Shown here piece by piece: positions 12,727 to 25,502 of a stretch of 64,000 bases of DNA; the first letter of the stretch is position 1; each line of letters opens with the position of its first letter. Made by a program: the position numbers and the translations under genes. A model generated the notes under the pieces. It had not been told where the DNA came from and did not search any database. It was given only the letters and a program-made list of their open reading frames with translations. The stretch is from Lepisosteus oculatus (taxonomy: Eukaryota > Chordata > Actinopteri > Semionotiformes > Lepisosteidae). Location of the stretch: contig NC_090698.1 of assembly GCF_040954835.1 (NCBI RefSeq), forward strand, positions 67,153,284-67,217,283. The letters run 5' to 3'.

Positions 12727-13893
12727 GGCAAGAGAGTATTCCACATGTCTTCTGGAGGAGAGTCGTCGGCCCGCTTTGATCGGGTTCGAGGTCCGCACTA
12801 CGACCAGGTGCCCCTGGGCTCCCTTGCGAGGGTGGACGCCCCCCCTCGGCCGCTGGAGGACCTGCGGGGAACCACGCTGGCCTCCAGCTCCGACCCCCTG
12901 CCGCCCCCTCCCCTGCCCGCCCAGCCCCCCGTGGGGCCCGAGTTCTACCCCAGCGACAGCGAGGAGCACGTGGATCAGCTGGACATCAAGCCGGTCCACC
13001 GCTTCATCCCCGACTCCTGGAAGAACTTCTTCCGGGGCAGCGGCAAGAGCAGCAAGGCGAAACCGGAGTCCCGGCCCGGCTCGGCGGACGACCCCCCCGC
13101 CCAGGGGGTCCAGTGCTCCCCGCCGCACTCCCCCTCCGTCCCGGGCTCGTACCGGGATCCGTACGGGGGCTCGGGGGGCAGCTACAACTCCCGCAAGGAG
13201 AGGGAGGCTATGCTCCCCCTCGACGCCCCGGACTCGTTCGATGGGCGGACCCAGCACACGGCCATGACGTACAGCGAGAAGGTGGAGCTGTACCACATGA
13301 AATACTCCTACATGAAGTCCTGGGCAGGCCTGCTGAGGATCCTGGGCTGCGTGGAGCTGCTGCTGGGGGCGGCCGTCTTCGCCTGTGTGTGCGCCTACGT
13401 CCACAAGGACAACGAGTGGTACAACATGTTCGGCTACGCGCAGCAGCAGATGTATGGCTACATGGCGCCCGGTGGAGGGGCCTCGATGTACTACAACGGG
13501 CCCCAGACTCCCTTCATCCTGGTGGTGGCCGGGCTGGCTTGGGTGATAACGGTGATCCTGCTGGTACTCGGCATGACTATGTACTACCGTACCATCCTTC
13601 TGGACTCCAGCTGGTGGCCGCTGACCGAGTTCATCATCAACATCGCCCTCTTCGTCCTGTACCTGGCGGCCGGCATCGTTTACGCACGGGACACCACCCG
13701 CGGGGGGCTGTGCTCCTACCCCGTCTTCAACAACGGCATCAACGGGGCCTTCTGCCGCGTGGAAGCCGGGCAGACCGCGGCCCTGATCTTCCTGTTCGTC
13801 AATACGGTCGTGTACCTGATCAGTGCCATCGTGTGCCTGAAGCTGTGGAGGCACGAGGCAGCCCGGAGGTACAAGGAGAGTCTGAATCTGGAG
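12727..13893 (+). CDS. marveld2: marveld2 first coding exon (18 nt leader plus residues 1-383)
   Basis: A pyrimidine-rich acceptor ends in CTCTCCAG at 12726. The exon carries the start codon at 12745, the whole N-terminal domain and all four membrane segments, and ends at GAG before GTGAGG (13894), phase 0. Reading on past the donor adds only 34 residues before a stop, so the donor is preferred. Confidence 0.92.
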
Positions 13894-16800
13894 GTGAGGT
13901 TTCTCCGCAGCAGTGATCTGACTACATATCAAGATGCAGTGAACCCCGCAGACCCTGTGGTTTGTACCTGGGCTTGTGTGGGTTTCTGTGTGTTATAGGA
14001 AGTTTAATAATAATTATTTCTTACACTTGTATAGCTCTTTTCTTTTCTGACTGGGCCTCCTTAATGGCTATACCAAGTTGTGCTATCAGAACAGGGTGCA
14101 CTATTTTGAAAATTATGACAGAAATGCATGTTTGCTCTTTAATATTATTAGTTTTGTAAATGCTTAATTTAGTACTTAACTAAATAGTGATTTGATTGAT
14201 TGCATGAAAATTGTTGCTCTGTTTTGCTTATCAGAAGCCTGCAGCTGTGTGCTGTGTTCTTACAAGCAAGACAAAGCATGCTACGTCCCCACTGGGTCTG
14301 TTCCAGATTAAGGCGGTAGATCAGGCTGTTGTGCTTCACTGGGTGTGAGCCTGGGTCTTCTGAGAGACAGGCTCATTGGGCAGTTGGCATTCGTTCAGGG
14401 ATAAAATAATTGATTATTGGAAAGGTATATTTGTGAGAGAAAATAATGTGGAGTTGCTGTTCAAGCACTTGGAATGTGATTTAAATTGTTGCAAATTAGG
14501 TAATGATTCTCACTCCTTAGTGAGGTAGAGATTCTGTATAATTATGCATAACTATGGATATCTCTTAATACAGTTGACACTTGTTTGTGATGTGCTTTTA
14601 ATAGTATGCTTTTGTGTCCTTTATTTAGACAAAAACAACTGCATCTGCGCCAAGATCCCTGGTAAATATTTTGCTTTTTTTTCCACATAATATGACGTCA
14701 GTGTGGAGGATTTACGGTAGTTTGTACTGAGATGCATTTTGTAACGAATTACTCGATAGCTCAAATTTCCACTCGATTCAGAATTGCTTCTTTGAGAATT
14801 ACTGTTGTTTAACAGTTATCCCAAAAAAGTACATTTGAAGTTACAAGATCGGGTCTTTAAATGAGCTTTGATAATGATACGGTCATACTTTATCACTCTG
14901 CTTTGTATTCGTTAAGATAAGGTGGAAAGATGTAAGATGTCATTTAGCGAGAGGAATAAATGCCCGAACAGTCTGACCTCCAGAAGGATCCAAATCAGTG
15001 GTTTCTGCTATCTGCCAATGTAAAAGATAACAAACTGAGTGTTTGTGAAAGAGATTATATTTGAAGCAGCTCATTGATTCTTCTGATAATAGAGCCTGAG
15101 GTCTTATCGCTGTATATATTCTGCTGTTTGTTAGATATTAGTTTTTGCTCCTTTAAACAGGAGATTGTGCCTGTCTCTATCACAAAATACACAGTCTTTG
15201 CTTACTTAAGTGCTTCACATCTTAGGGAAGTAAGATATGAGTAATAAGAGATGTTGCAGAAACTCTGGTGTGGCCCTTTTCTTGTTACTGATCTGCGGTT
15301 ACTGGCCAGGTTGTTGCAGGTACAGGAGCACCAGAACCAAGCGGGGTACCAGTAGTGATGAAGCCTGAGGTCTATACAGGGCACATTCCTTCAGGACACA
15401 TTCCCAAGCCCATAGTGATGCCGGACTACGTTGCGTAAGTGGAATCTAATTACTGATCCTTTCTGTACAGTTCTCTAGCAGTATTTGTGTGGGGAAAGGG
15501 TGTGTTTCCTATTTCCTGAAGCAAGAGAAGGTATAAGTAAAATGTATGGGAATTGGTATGAAACTGTTCTTCAGCCCAGTGTTTCAAAATCAGGAGTTTC
15601 AACCTCGGGCGTTATGTTTTTTTCTGTTTTAGCCCGAGTAGTCAACTGAACAATCAACTGTTTTCTTAGTCCTGCTTATGTAGGATTTGTCTTAGAGCCC
15701 CTAAATCATTCCCTTTTAAGGGCACAGTTACCATTAAACGTCTCAGAATGTGGTTTTAGCATCCATTGTCATTTTCTTGATTTCTTGATGACTTTAATAG
15801 CAGAACAGTGTGAATTTCTAGAAAGTGCCTGAGTGTGACTTCACAGAAAACAAAATCAGACTGACAAGGATTTAAAGAACATAGAGGATATAGGCACAGT
15901 GCTGAAAAGATGCCAAAATTGATCGTTTAAGACACTTTGAAACACAGATTTACTCTCAGTTTGTTGAAAATCATAGTTATATTTTGTAGTGCTTTATGTT
16001 CTTACCTTTTGCATTACTTGAAGAGTGAAGATGTCCATTGGCACATCAACAATTTAAGTTGGAGCTATGAATTGGGGCTGTCATTTTGAAGAACTAAATA
16101 TGCTCAATGCTTACATTTTAATTGTATGGAAAATAATGATTTCCAACTAGCAGACCACATGGTGAAGAGCTCCGTGAATAGCTTCTGTTTCACTCTTTCC
16201 TTCTGTTCGCAATAGATTGCATTAAAATCGTGACTAAAACTGTCCTTCTTCCCAGTAAATATCCTGCAATCCGGTCCGACGAGGAGCGTGATCGCTATAA
16301 AGCTGTTTTCAATGACCAGTATGCCGAGTACAAAGAACTGCATTCGGAGGTGCAGGCTTCGTTGAAGAAGTTCGATGAGATGGACGCTATGCTGGCAAAT
16401 CTGCCCCAGTACCCAGGAAACCAGGTGGTCAGTAAAAAGACTATTATCATCTGTCTGGCTTGATTGTGGGGGTGTATTCAATTTTTTTATGCTCCTAGTA
16501 AATGTTGTCAAAAGAAAGCCCTTTCTTGTTGTATGATTTTTTTCCTCCCACAATGCAGTCCACATTGACTTATAAATATCTCCAACATTAGTGGTCTCTG
16601 GTCTTCTTTTTTTATTTTAGACTTGGAAGTATAGTTTCTAACTTGTCTTTTTCATAAATGAACAATTGAAGTAGTTTGGGGTTTGTACTGCAGCATTTTG
16701 TAGTTTTCTTTTTTTTTTAACTGATGTAATTTATACTTCAGCTGATCTTCCACAAAGGAAACCTGCTTTATTACAAAACTTTCAATAAAGCACCGTTTTT

Positions 16801-18560
16801 TTTTTTAGGAGCGCGACCGGCTTATGAAAATTCAGCAGGAATTTCAGATGAAGAAAAATGTAAGTTTGGAGATGTGAGCTTTGCAAACTACTTGATTTGC
16901 AGTTAGAGAAAGGCTCACACAGAGCATTATACAGGCATACATCCAGGAAGAGCAGATTGGGGTAGCCGTGGAATTTTTTGTCTTGTTGTAATACCCTTCT
17001 ATGAGTTATGGACAACGAAGGGCAAAGGCTACACATTTATATAAACGAAAATAAAATTCACATATACTTTATTTTACAATCATACCCTGTATTATCTTTG
17101 TAAGAATTTATATGTCAGGATACAACCGACTAGAATAATTAGGTCTTTTTTAAAATTGGCATTACATTTTCAAGCTTGCCTTCAAGTGTCGCTTTCTCAG
17201 ATTAGTTTGTTCCCACTTTCAAGGAATTCAAGTCTCTCATCTTCCTCTTATTCAGTTTCATTGTGTTACCTCTTTACTCTGTTTTCCTGCTGTGGTTTAC
17301 AGTAGGATAAACATACTGCAGAGAAACACATCTTTGTCAGTCGAGTTCCTAAGCCTTGTTAGAGAGAGACATGTAAGGAAGAACTTTTCACAGTACTTTA
17401 GTGTCATCAATGCCACGTAGTGGAGCTTTGATTTGCTTCTAGTTGTTATTCTTTGCCATTCAGCTTTCAAAACCACAAGCTTTAACTGGAGTGGTTTGCA
17501 TAGAAAATGGAGAAACCCGAAGTGATCACATTCAATACCAGTAATGAGACATGCATCACAGAAAATGAGCATGGGACAAAAGTATTGAAGAAGTGTATTG
17601 CCCACGTTAATCCTCACATTGCCCCTTGGGGAAAGAAGACCATGCACACTGTCCCCTACACTATGTGCTATCAGAGTCATCTGCTGTTTTTAGTACCACA
17701 GCTTCTACAGCACAGGTAGCAGTGACTGGAGGGGTTGTGCCCATTCACTAATGACACTACAAACCCAGAGGAGGCCTGTAGGTCACACGATGCTGCTGCA
17801 AATCAAGTCAGACGCGTTCTGGCTGTGAACTGTGGTCTTCATGGTCAGCTAAAACTGGTGATGTGTGGACTGCCAGGCTGAACCAACCCCTTCCCCACCT
17901 TGGGGACAAGAGGTGCCTTTCTAGTTTCAGTCCCTAGAGACCCCCGAACCTTATACTAAAATTGGGCATTAAAGAATGTCAAGCTGCAGTGTCACAGTTG
18001 TTATAGGTGTTTCAGTCTCGCCACTTTCCAACCTGAGTGGTTTAGTCTGTAAAAGGCCTCTTTACAGCAGGAGGCTCAGAGCCCGCAAGCCACAGGTACA
18101 GGTATGTTATCTGTACTTGTGTACTCATCTCAGCCAGGGTGCCCCGTGACCTTGTACAGCTGTTGGGTGTTCCCAAGTCTGGGCATCGTTACCGTTTCCA
18201 TGAGCACATTAGATGATGTGACTCAGGCTGGGTAAGGTTGGAGGGTAACTACTGGTAATTGGCAGTTTCGGAAACTGGGGATTACATTGTTGAGTATGTC
18301 AAAAGGAAAAAGCATTTAAAAATTACAATTCCTTTTGCTTATGTGTAGCATCAGCAATAGTAGTGGCTGTGTGGGGGGTAGTATTCGTAGTGGTTGTATT
18401 TTTACTACGTGCTTAAAAGGTTGTATTATGTTTCTTGCAGGACCCGAAGTTTTTGGAGAAGAAAGAACGCTGTGAATATTTGAAGAATAAGCTGTCGCAC
18501 ATAAAGCAGAAAATTCAGGAGTATGACAAAGTTATGGACTGGAATGATGGCTATAGTTAA
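12745..18560 (+). CDS. marveld2: MARVEL domain-containing protein 2 (tricellulin), complete, six coding exons
   Basis: Tetraspan protein of tricellular tight junctions. Coding exons: 12745-13893, 14629-14661, 15310-15434, 16256-16424, 16809-16859, 18441-18560; all phases join and give 548 aa (human is about 558). The N-terminal cytoplasmic part is proline-rich (about residues 50-65). The four membrane segments lie near residues 196-219, 257-279, 296-313 and 345-369, forming the MARVEL domain. The C-terminal occludin/ELL coiled coil (about 430-546) includes [17 protein letters not shown] and [18 protein letters not shown], both tricellulin hallmarks. The start is the first ATG after the 12726 acceptor and gives the MSSGGESS N-terminus. 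The large first coding exon is very GC-rich compared with its introns. The donor of the fourth coding exon could be 16424 or 16427; both keep frame. Identity is secure; the 33-nt exon is less so. Confidence 0.95.
14006..14062 (-). mobile_element. Tail fragment of a 5S-derived SINE
   Basis: TAATAATAATTATTTCTTAC, then ACTTGTATAGCTCTTTTCT, corresponds to the tail end of the SINEs at 20618, 21899 and 25503. It lies in marveld2 intron 2. Confidence 0.5.
14629..14661 (+). CDS. marveld2: marveld2 microexon (residues 384-394)
   Basis: A 33-nt segment lies between a TTATTTAG acceptor and a G|GTAAAT donor, phase 0 on both sides, encoding [11 protein letters not shown]. The position matches the variable linker between the MARVEL and ELL domains of tricellulin. 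Because both flanks are phase 0 it could be skipped without loss of frame. Confidence 0.6.
15310..15434 (+). CDS. marveld2: marveld2 coding exon with the [12 protein letters not shown] motif (residues 395-435 plus two bases)
   Basis: Starting after CTGGCCAG (15309) gives an open phase-0 frame, [12 protein letters not shown] and so on. The nearer acceptor at TTGCAG (15319) would need a one-base carry-over that the preceding exons do not supply. The exon ends GTTGC|GTAAGT in phase 2 and encodes the conserved [17 protein letters not shown] segment. Confidence 0.85.
16256..16424 (+). CDS. marveld2: marveld2 coding exon, first half of the ELL-type coiled coil (residues 436-492)
   Basis: The acceptor TTCTTCCCAG at 16255 completes the Ala codon split from the previous exon, then reads [18 protein letters not shown] and on through [11 protein letters not shown]. 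The donor is CAG|GTGGTC (end 16424) or GTG|GTCAGT (end 16427). Both are phase 0 and differ by one Val. Confidence 0.88.
16809..16859 (+). CDS. marveld2: marveld2 coding exon (residues 493-509)
   Basis: A 51-nt exon follows a long T tract ending in TTTTTTAG and precedes AAT|GTAAGT. It encodes [17 protein letters not shown], part of the coiled coil, phase 0 at both ends. Confidence 0.88.
18441..18560 (+). CDS. marveld2: marveld2 last coding exon (residues 510-548 and stop)
   Basis: After the TTTCTTGCAG acceptor the frame reads [20 protein letters not shown] through VMDWNDGYS and TAA at 18558-18560. This is the canonical tricellulin C-terminus. Confidence 0.93.
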   Translation, partial: DPKFLEKKERCEYLKNKLSHIKQKIQEYDKVMDWNDGYS

Positions 18561-19922
18561 AAAAAAGGTGGAATTGAGATTTTATTTCTAGTATTTTAAC
18601 TGTGTTGATTCAGTTTAACTTTTTGCTTTGAAAATGCATTTTTTTGTGTGTTTGTGAGCCCATCAACCACAGTGCGGATTGCTTGACTATACTGGTTATT
18701 TTCCACTCCCTTCAACTCAGTAGAGTTTATTTGAGGAGTTCCTTGTGTGGAGTTAGTTGATTGATCGGCAGCTATATGAGGAAAAAGGGACTGTGAAGAA
18801 ATTATGCATAAAGCTTGGCAACACCTGGCCCCACGATCTTTGATTTTCTTGATAGGTCAACTGTGGCTCAGCTGCGTCCTGACTTTGCTCATTTCGTAAA
18901 GCTTTGACTGATGCTTAAAGAAAGCTGATCTGTAATGCAGTTTTATTTCTGTTCAAGCCAAAACCCCAAACTAGCAGCTGCCAAATATGTACTACAACTG
19001 TTATATTCATTTCCTTGTTCGGATCCTCAAAAAGGAAAGTCTTTCCTAGCTAGCAGGTTGTGTAAATATCTTTGTTAGTTGCAGGCATAAATATTGTAAG
19101 TTTGCATTTAAGTCTCCTGGGGTGTTAAATGTCAACTCTCATTTTGGAATTGTCTGTGTTTTATATTGTACAGAATATCTTCCTGTATTTTAAATGAAAT
19201 CCTTTATAGTGTTTTATCTAGTCATGTAACCGTCACATTTTTCAGTTAAGCTTATAAATACTTTTTTTTGTATGGAAAACCTTAACTTTTCGATTTCTTC
19301 AATGTGATTATATAAGATTGACTCCAGTTTGTTCATCTAGGCTGCACTATTTTGTTGTGTAGTGCAAAAATGCCCTCTGGCAGACCAATCTTCTACTATT
19401 GCAAAGCAGATTTAGAAACTTTGAATTCACTGTTTGAACTAGATATAGATTCACAGTAGATTTTTAAAATGAACTACCTGATTTCTTAGTACTTAAATAA
19501 GTGTGGAATTGTGTTCTGTACAGTTTGTGTAAGTATACAGTTAACTCTGGTTTGGAATTTCTTAAAACCAATTATGTTGGCACTGTAAAGACCAAAGTAT
19601 AAAGTATCATTTTCCTGTTAATTTCAAGTTGGAAGTGAGAGGGTACAGATCCCTCTGTACCAATGTGCTTTCCCTGTGTAATCACCACCAAGTCATTTTC
19701 TGTGCTTGCTTACTCGCGTAAACAGACATGACTTGTTTTGTAGCACGTCACACAGTGAACTTCATGAAATGAATGCTGCCTGTGTTTTGAATACTAATAT
19801 TACAATATGAGGTAGAAAACGCCTTCCTTCTGACCTCGTTGCCTTTATTTATTTAAAGAAAAACCTTTGTTTTTATAGCCTTCAGGTCTTCACGGCCAAA
19901 CAACATCATCCAGTCAATTAAA
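18561..19922 (+). other. marveld2: marveld2 3' UTR (end approximate)
   Basis: AT-rich sequence without coding potential follows the stop. I see no clear AATAAA in this stretch. ATTAAA at 19917-19922 is the best polyadenylation candidate before repeats begin at about 20050, so the end is a guess. Confidence 0.4.
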
Positions 19923-20050
19923 TGTATTTTACAAAAATATTTTTGGCAAATCACTTTTGTTTGGGGTGTCTTCCACAAACGGGGTCATTCATAAATTGTC
20001 AGAATCGCACTAAAAGCATCCAGAAGGGGCATGCCAAAACAATACCAGAG

Positions 20051-20347
20051 CAGTGGTGCCCAGTCCTGGTCCTGGTGACCCGCACACCTACAGTACTGCT
20101 TTTCATTCCAGCTCACCTTCAATAGATAATTGAAGCCTTAAGATAAGAAGTTGCTTCATTTAAATATTACCATTTTGTTTCCAGTCACAAGTTTGAGATT
20201 TTATTTCACTGACAAAATACAACAGTTAAAGCTCCAACATGTGTAAGAGCTGGGAAACAATCCTAATCTTACTGAGTCAATGAAGGGTTCAGCTGGAGCA
20301 ATACCTAACAGGTGTGTGGGTCACCAGAACCCCATTGGGAACCACTC
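20051..20347. mobile_element. Non-autonomous DNA transposon (MITE) with about 40-bp inverted ends
   Basis: The left end CAGTGGTGCCCAGTCCTGG, with GGTGACCCGCACACCT, pairs with the reverse of the right end, which contains ACAGGTGTGTGGGTCACCAG and GGGAACCACT. No internal coding. A clear 8-bp target duplication was not found. Confidence 0.55.
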
Positions 20348-20617
20348 TTCCAAGTGGCTTGAGATTCACAGTCTTTGCCAAAGCAAACAATTCTAAGTAG
20401 AGAGGTACACATTGCTCCTGGCATTTTTCCTGTGGTTCAATGCAGAGTGACTATTACAGGTCTACATGCACACTGAGATTTTGGAATTCAACAGGAACAA
20501 GATACAGAAACAGGAAAGACTACTTTTTTTTTTTCGGGCCTGGCAGACGGGCAGCAGAGAGATCCCTGTATAATCTCCATAGTCAGGGCTGCACTTTTGA
20601 AGATCATTACAATCATG

Positions 20618-21163
20618 TCATAATTATAATTCCTTACACTTATATAGCGCTTTTCTGGATGGGTCCCTCCACCACTACCACCAGTGTGCAGCCCCACCTG
20701 GATGATGCGACAGCAGGCATAGTGCACCAGTACGCTCACCTCACAACACTCACTGTGGGGAGGAGAACAGAGTGATGAAGCTAGTTCATAGATGGGGATT
20801 GTTAGGAGGCCATGATGGGTAAAGGCCAGTGGGAAATTTGGCCAGGACACCAGGGTAACATCCCTACTCTTTTTGAGAAACACCCTGGGTTTTGTAATGA
20901 CCACAGAGAGTCGGGACCTTGGTTTTATGTCTCATCGAAAGGACAGCGCTATTTTACACTATAGTGTCCTCATCACTATACTGGGGCATTAGGACCCACC
21001 CAGGCAGCAGGGTGTGCGCCCTCTACTGGCCCCACTAACACCTCTTCCAGCAATAGCCTTAGGTTTTCCCAGGAGGTCTCCCATCCAGGTACTGACTGAG
21101 CTCACGCCTTCTGAGCTTCAATGGGTCACCAGTTGGGAATTGTAGGGTGATATGGCTTCTGGC
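20618..21163 (-). mobile_element. 5S rRNA-derived SINE, near full length
   Basis: On the minus strand the head (21066-21163) resembles the 3' two thirds of 5S rRNA, including counterparts of AAGCTAAGC and GGATGGGAGACC; on the + strand these read GGTCTCCCATCCAGGTACTG and TGAGCTTC. The body and the tail AAGCGCTATATAAGTGTAAG follow. This fits the SINE3 class. Confidence 0.75.
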
Positions 21164-21898
21164 ATCCATTGTTGAAAGCATTTGGGTTTACCTTACCATT
21201 GTGGTTGAGGAAGGTGTGGAGGTGTAGTTTCAGTTCCTGACCACAGCCCTCTTATCCATTAGCAATTCCATCTCTTTCTGCCACTTCAGTTGGTGGCTTT
21301 CCTTTCTATACGTTGGTAGAGTTCAGTAATACGTTTAAAAACAATTTTCAAACAAGCCAACCAAAAAAATGAAGGAATAAAAACAACCTCTTAGAGTGAA
21401 ATGTGCACAGCTCCCGGCCGATTCTGTATATGCTGTATGCTTCCTGTATTTAAACCGCAGCTATGCTGCAACCTGTTTATCAACATGCATGTCATGGGAT
21501 AATGTGGACTTCAACCAAAAGTGTCATTAGAATAACAGAAAAAAGTTCGCAATTTGTATTTTAACACTGACGCACACTTTTATTTTTAAAACATTAATGT
21601 ATTAAAGTATTTTTCTCTCGATTGTACTGAATACAGGCCTTTCTCTCCTTGATTCCTCTTGCGTACTGTATACATTTACATCTTTTTTTTATTGAAACAT
21701 TTATTCAAACATTTCTAGAACTCAAACGTGCCACCGAGTTTCTGAGGGTGAATCTGCTTGAGGGTCGTAGACCTTTGGGGCGTTATCTCATGCTAAGCGC
21801 ATTTGTGCACAACAACATCACTCTGGCCCTGTTGGTATTGGGCTTTAACCTGTTTTCACTTCTGAATAGCTTCAATAGCTTCAGTGTTTTAAGTACAT

Positions 21899-22180
21899 TT
21901 ATAATAATAATAATTGCTTACACTTATATAACACTTTTCTGGACACTCCACTCAAAGTGCTTTACAGGTAATGGGGACTCCCCTCCACCACCACCAATGT
22001 GCAGCATCCACCTGGATGATGTGACATTCTCTCACATAGTACACTCACCACACATCAGCTATCAGTGGGGAGGAGAGCAGAGTGATGAAGCCCATTCATA
22101 GAGGGGGATTATTAGGAGGCCATGATTGGTAAGGATCAATGGGAAATTTAGCCAGGAAACCGGGGTTACACCCCTAGTTT
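21899..22180 (-). mobile_element. 5'-truncated 5S-derived SINE
   Basis: Same body and tail as the elements at 20618 and 25503, but the 5S-like head is missing. Confidence 0.7.
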
Positions 22181-22539
22181 ATAACACTTAGAGCTATTAG
22201 ACACACCAGAGAACGTTAAGAGTAATTGCACTACGTATGAGATCTGCAAATACCACGTGTGAAATACAGAAATAGCGGAACTCGTTACCAATATTAGGCC
22301 GTCAAGCTCAGTACACTGTTTTAAAAAACATGACTTTTTAATTTAGCTTTTAGTTAAATCTGTTTTCCTGTTTTTTTTTGTATTTATCTTTCTATTTAAT
22401 TTCTTTATCCTTTATTTATTTTCTTACAACTTTCTTTTTTTTTCTTCTTTAAGCATAATTTGACATTTATGTTGCTTTACTTTATTACTGTGTTTTGTTG
22501 TGGGTTTTTTTACAACTGAATGTATATCTGTTAAGGTTT

Positions 22540-22622
22540 TACTTTTATTCTTGGTTTGTAAAGCTCTTTGAGCTGCTATTTGTAGGAAAGGTGCTCTATA
22601 AAGTTTTTTTTATTATTATTAT
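22540..22622 (+). mobile_element. L2-like LINE 3' tail
   Basis: TTTGTAAAGCTCTTTGAGCTGC, then GGTGCTCTATAAAG and (ATT)n: the usual tail of L2-like LINEs in fish. Confidence 0.5.
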
Positions 22623-23929
22623 GATTAATGTCGTTTTCATTCATTTGCACGGGAACGTGTGATTTAGCATCCTACTAAAAAGAATTAATGCGACCCAATC
22701 CAAAAAGGGTACTGTTTCGTTTCTACACATTTTTTCACATGATTTCTGTGAGAGGCGTCTTTAAGACATTGGCCGGGAAGCTGAGAACTAGTTAAAACTC
22801 CTCCGAGCCGAACTAAGGCGGTGAGACGCAAAATGCGTGGTATGTATCCGAGTGCCGCAGATTGACGATCTGAAGGTGTGTTGGTGCGGACAAAGGGAAC
22901 GCGCCCAGAAACCCCCCAAGACATTGACACCTATCGCAGGTCTTGGGTTGAAAATGTGACGCTAAAGAGAATCTGTCCTCTGTTGCAGAGCGCGGTAGCT
23001 AACACGGATTGATTGACTTGCAAATTTAAAATTGCGCCAAAGTAGCTAGTAGTGGTGGGCAAAACAAAAGTATTCTGAATAAACAAGAAACTCTTTAGAG
23101 AAAGTTTGCTAAGGTACTTCAAGCAAAAAAAAAAAAGATGGTTTGCGCGCTGGGTGGTGTGTATGTACAGTAGTTCTCTTCAACATACAGTGACTTTTTT
23201 TCTTCAGTCTGATGTGTGCTTATAGTTGAGTCAATGAAGTAAGTTTTACTTGGTGATCCAAAGTGGATCTTTGTGTTTTTGGCTAGTGCAAACACAACTT
23301 CTCTACAAAACACATCTGAGATCCGAGCGCTCCTGCCGTGTTCGCTAGTCGTAGGGGGCTGGTAGGCGCAGTCAGAGGTGAAGAAGTTCATCCGAGTGAC
23401 GATTTTCAGCTTCACAGCTTGAACACCTGCGGGTGAATAACAACAAACATAAACACAACTAAGAATGACTCTCAACAAACCATTGTGTGTGTCTGTCCTT
23501 TTCAAGACAATCATTAAAATGACTGCACATTTCGACGGGGGAGGGCTATTTTGAATCAATACTGAGTTAAAATAAAAAGAGAGAAAATATAGAGATGAAC
23601 ACGGAATATTATGTTTCCAATGTATCATAAAGGCAAAACATGATCAATGATGAGACGAAGACGAGACGTGCTGTCACATAACAAGAGTTACACATGTGGG
23701 GTCCTGTTTTCACAATGTACACCTCAGCGCCTTCATTTGTAATTTATTGATGGCTTCAATCAGACGCATCTCCTGATTGTAAAGCGCAATCAGCCTGCAG
23801 TTACAGAGGTTTTTTTTGGTTGTATTTTTACGGTCTTAATTTCTTTTACTGCTTTTCCCCTCCATACTTAAAAGTATTTTCAATGTTAAATTTCAAATAT
23901 TCTTCGAAATAACAACAACAACAACAACC

Positions 23930-24179
23930 GCGTCACCCGGAGGAACCGGCTCGTTTGCTTTTGAGTACAGGTTCAGCGCTCTAGGGGGAGGGTGGATGCA
24001 GTGTGTTGGTTAAGGATATTAACAGACAGCACCAGCGCGATCGCAGGTGTGTGACAATCGCAGCACTAGTGTCGCTCCCTAGGCTGGGGTGACTGAGCGG
24101 GCTAAAAGCGGTTTTTAAAGAACCAACACGCAAGATCAAAAAAGGACTAATACATAGTGATAACACGGAGTAAGAGTCG
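23930..24179 (+). promoter_or_regulatory. Candidate promoter and non-coding exon 1 of the occludin paralog
   Basis: A non-repetitive, relatively CpG-containing stretch ends at a strong donor TCG|GTAAGT (24179/24180), upstream of the leader exon at 26585. The placement is by analogy with ocln and is not proven. Confidence 0.35.
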
Positions 24180-24399
24180 GTAAGTCTTGTTCATTAATGT
24201 GTGCATTTACCCAGTTTCTTGTGAATTGTTTTGTCGTTTAAAACGCCGGGTTTATTTATGAACTCAATATTTTACATCACAGTTTAGGCACAGACAATCT
24301 GTCTCACCGATGTTTCGACACGTAAAATATATTGTCGGAACCACTGCAGGTCGTTCAAGCCGGGTTACCAGCGCGGTGACGTGAACCGCCCTTCCCTGT

Positions 24400-24560
24400 G
24401 GATAGCAGGGACCGCAGCTTTTGGGCTGAGGGGAAATCTGCTTTTAGCTCACCAGGCTGTGTCCCTATTGAGTTACGCCAGAGGCCCGGGTTCGAGTCCC
24501 CAGCGGTGGAGGGCCGACCTGAGGAGGCAGTGGTGAGGGCGCATACCCACGTGAACCCAA
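24400..24560 (+). repeat. tRNA-derived SINE head
   Basis: An A-box-like TAGCTCACCAGG (24445-24456) and a B-box GGTTCGAGTCC (24489-24499) are spaced as in a tRNA, but no acceptor stem forms. It lies in intron 1 of the occludin paralog. Confidence 0.5.
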
Positions 24561-25502
24561 GAGCGCTACAATATACCTCTTGGTTTACAGCTGGTTTTGT
24601 TCCAAACTGCTGTCTCCCATGTGATGTAAAATTGAAAGAAATGTCATTTTCAAAATAGGTTAAAACAATGAGGGACAAGTGTACATCTCTTTACAGACAT
24701 ATTGTAGCTGTCTGGTCTTTATTTTACCAGATGGTAAGGCTGTTAAAAAGACATTTGGCTTCGAGTTTTGTATGGTGATCTGATAGTTGTGTGAAAAGCC
24801 CTTGAAAATGCTGACATCATCTTGAGGGGAAACAAATTTAGTTGAACCCTTTGTTTCAAAAGAAACTATTATTAGTCACTTATTATATTGCCATTAAATT
24901 AATGATTAAAAAGCATTTGGATTCAACAGCTACATACTGCCCTTCCAAACTTTTGGCAAATGGCATGCTTTGAAGGTGTGACTTATTCTGTCCAAAGTAA
25001 TTGTAACAACCCAAAAAGAAGTATGTCCCATGATTCCTTAGGAATGTAAAGTAGTAACAGATCAGGCACAAATCGCCATTTGCCTGAAGTGAGATTACAA
25101 GAGGCAAGATGGCTAGCACCAAGGACTGCGCTGATGAAGGCAACAGCAGACCTGGCTAATGTGTTATTTCGGAGAGCCTCAGAGGTCTACTGGTAATGGA
25201 TGGTCGATATAAAAACACACCAAAATGAAGTGCCATTGAGGCGCATGGAGCTATTGAACCAAACGTGGAGAACACAATTTTCACACCTTGTTAGAAATAA
25301 ATATCACAACATCATGACTACAAAGGATGCCATTCAGCTCATTGAGCTTCATTTTGTTTTAGTCACTTAGGCAGAACTGGTCCTACTGGAAAACAACATC
25401 CAGAAAAGGACAGGAAAGGGTAGTCCATCAAACCTAACTCCATCTGTTTTGGTGGTAAAAAGAAACTGAAGCACCTGGCAAAAAACACTACGAGCACATA
25501 CA

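Noticed and set aside
12656-13267. Second plus-strand open frame of 203 residues
   Set aside because: Frame-shifted shadow of the same exon; Pro/Arg/Ser-rich as expected from GC-rich DNA.
12661-13932. 423-residue open frame on the minus strand
   Set aside because: It is a GC-rich shadow of the marveld2 coding exon, with low-complexity composition and no family resemblance.
17507-17719. 70-residue open frame in marveld2 intron
   Set aside because: No family resemblance; not needed for the gene model, whose phases already join.
24438-24510. Possible functional tRNA gene
   Set aside because: A and B boxes are present, but no acceptor stem pairs, and the sequence continues as a SINE-like repeat.
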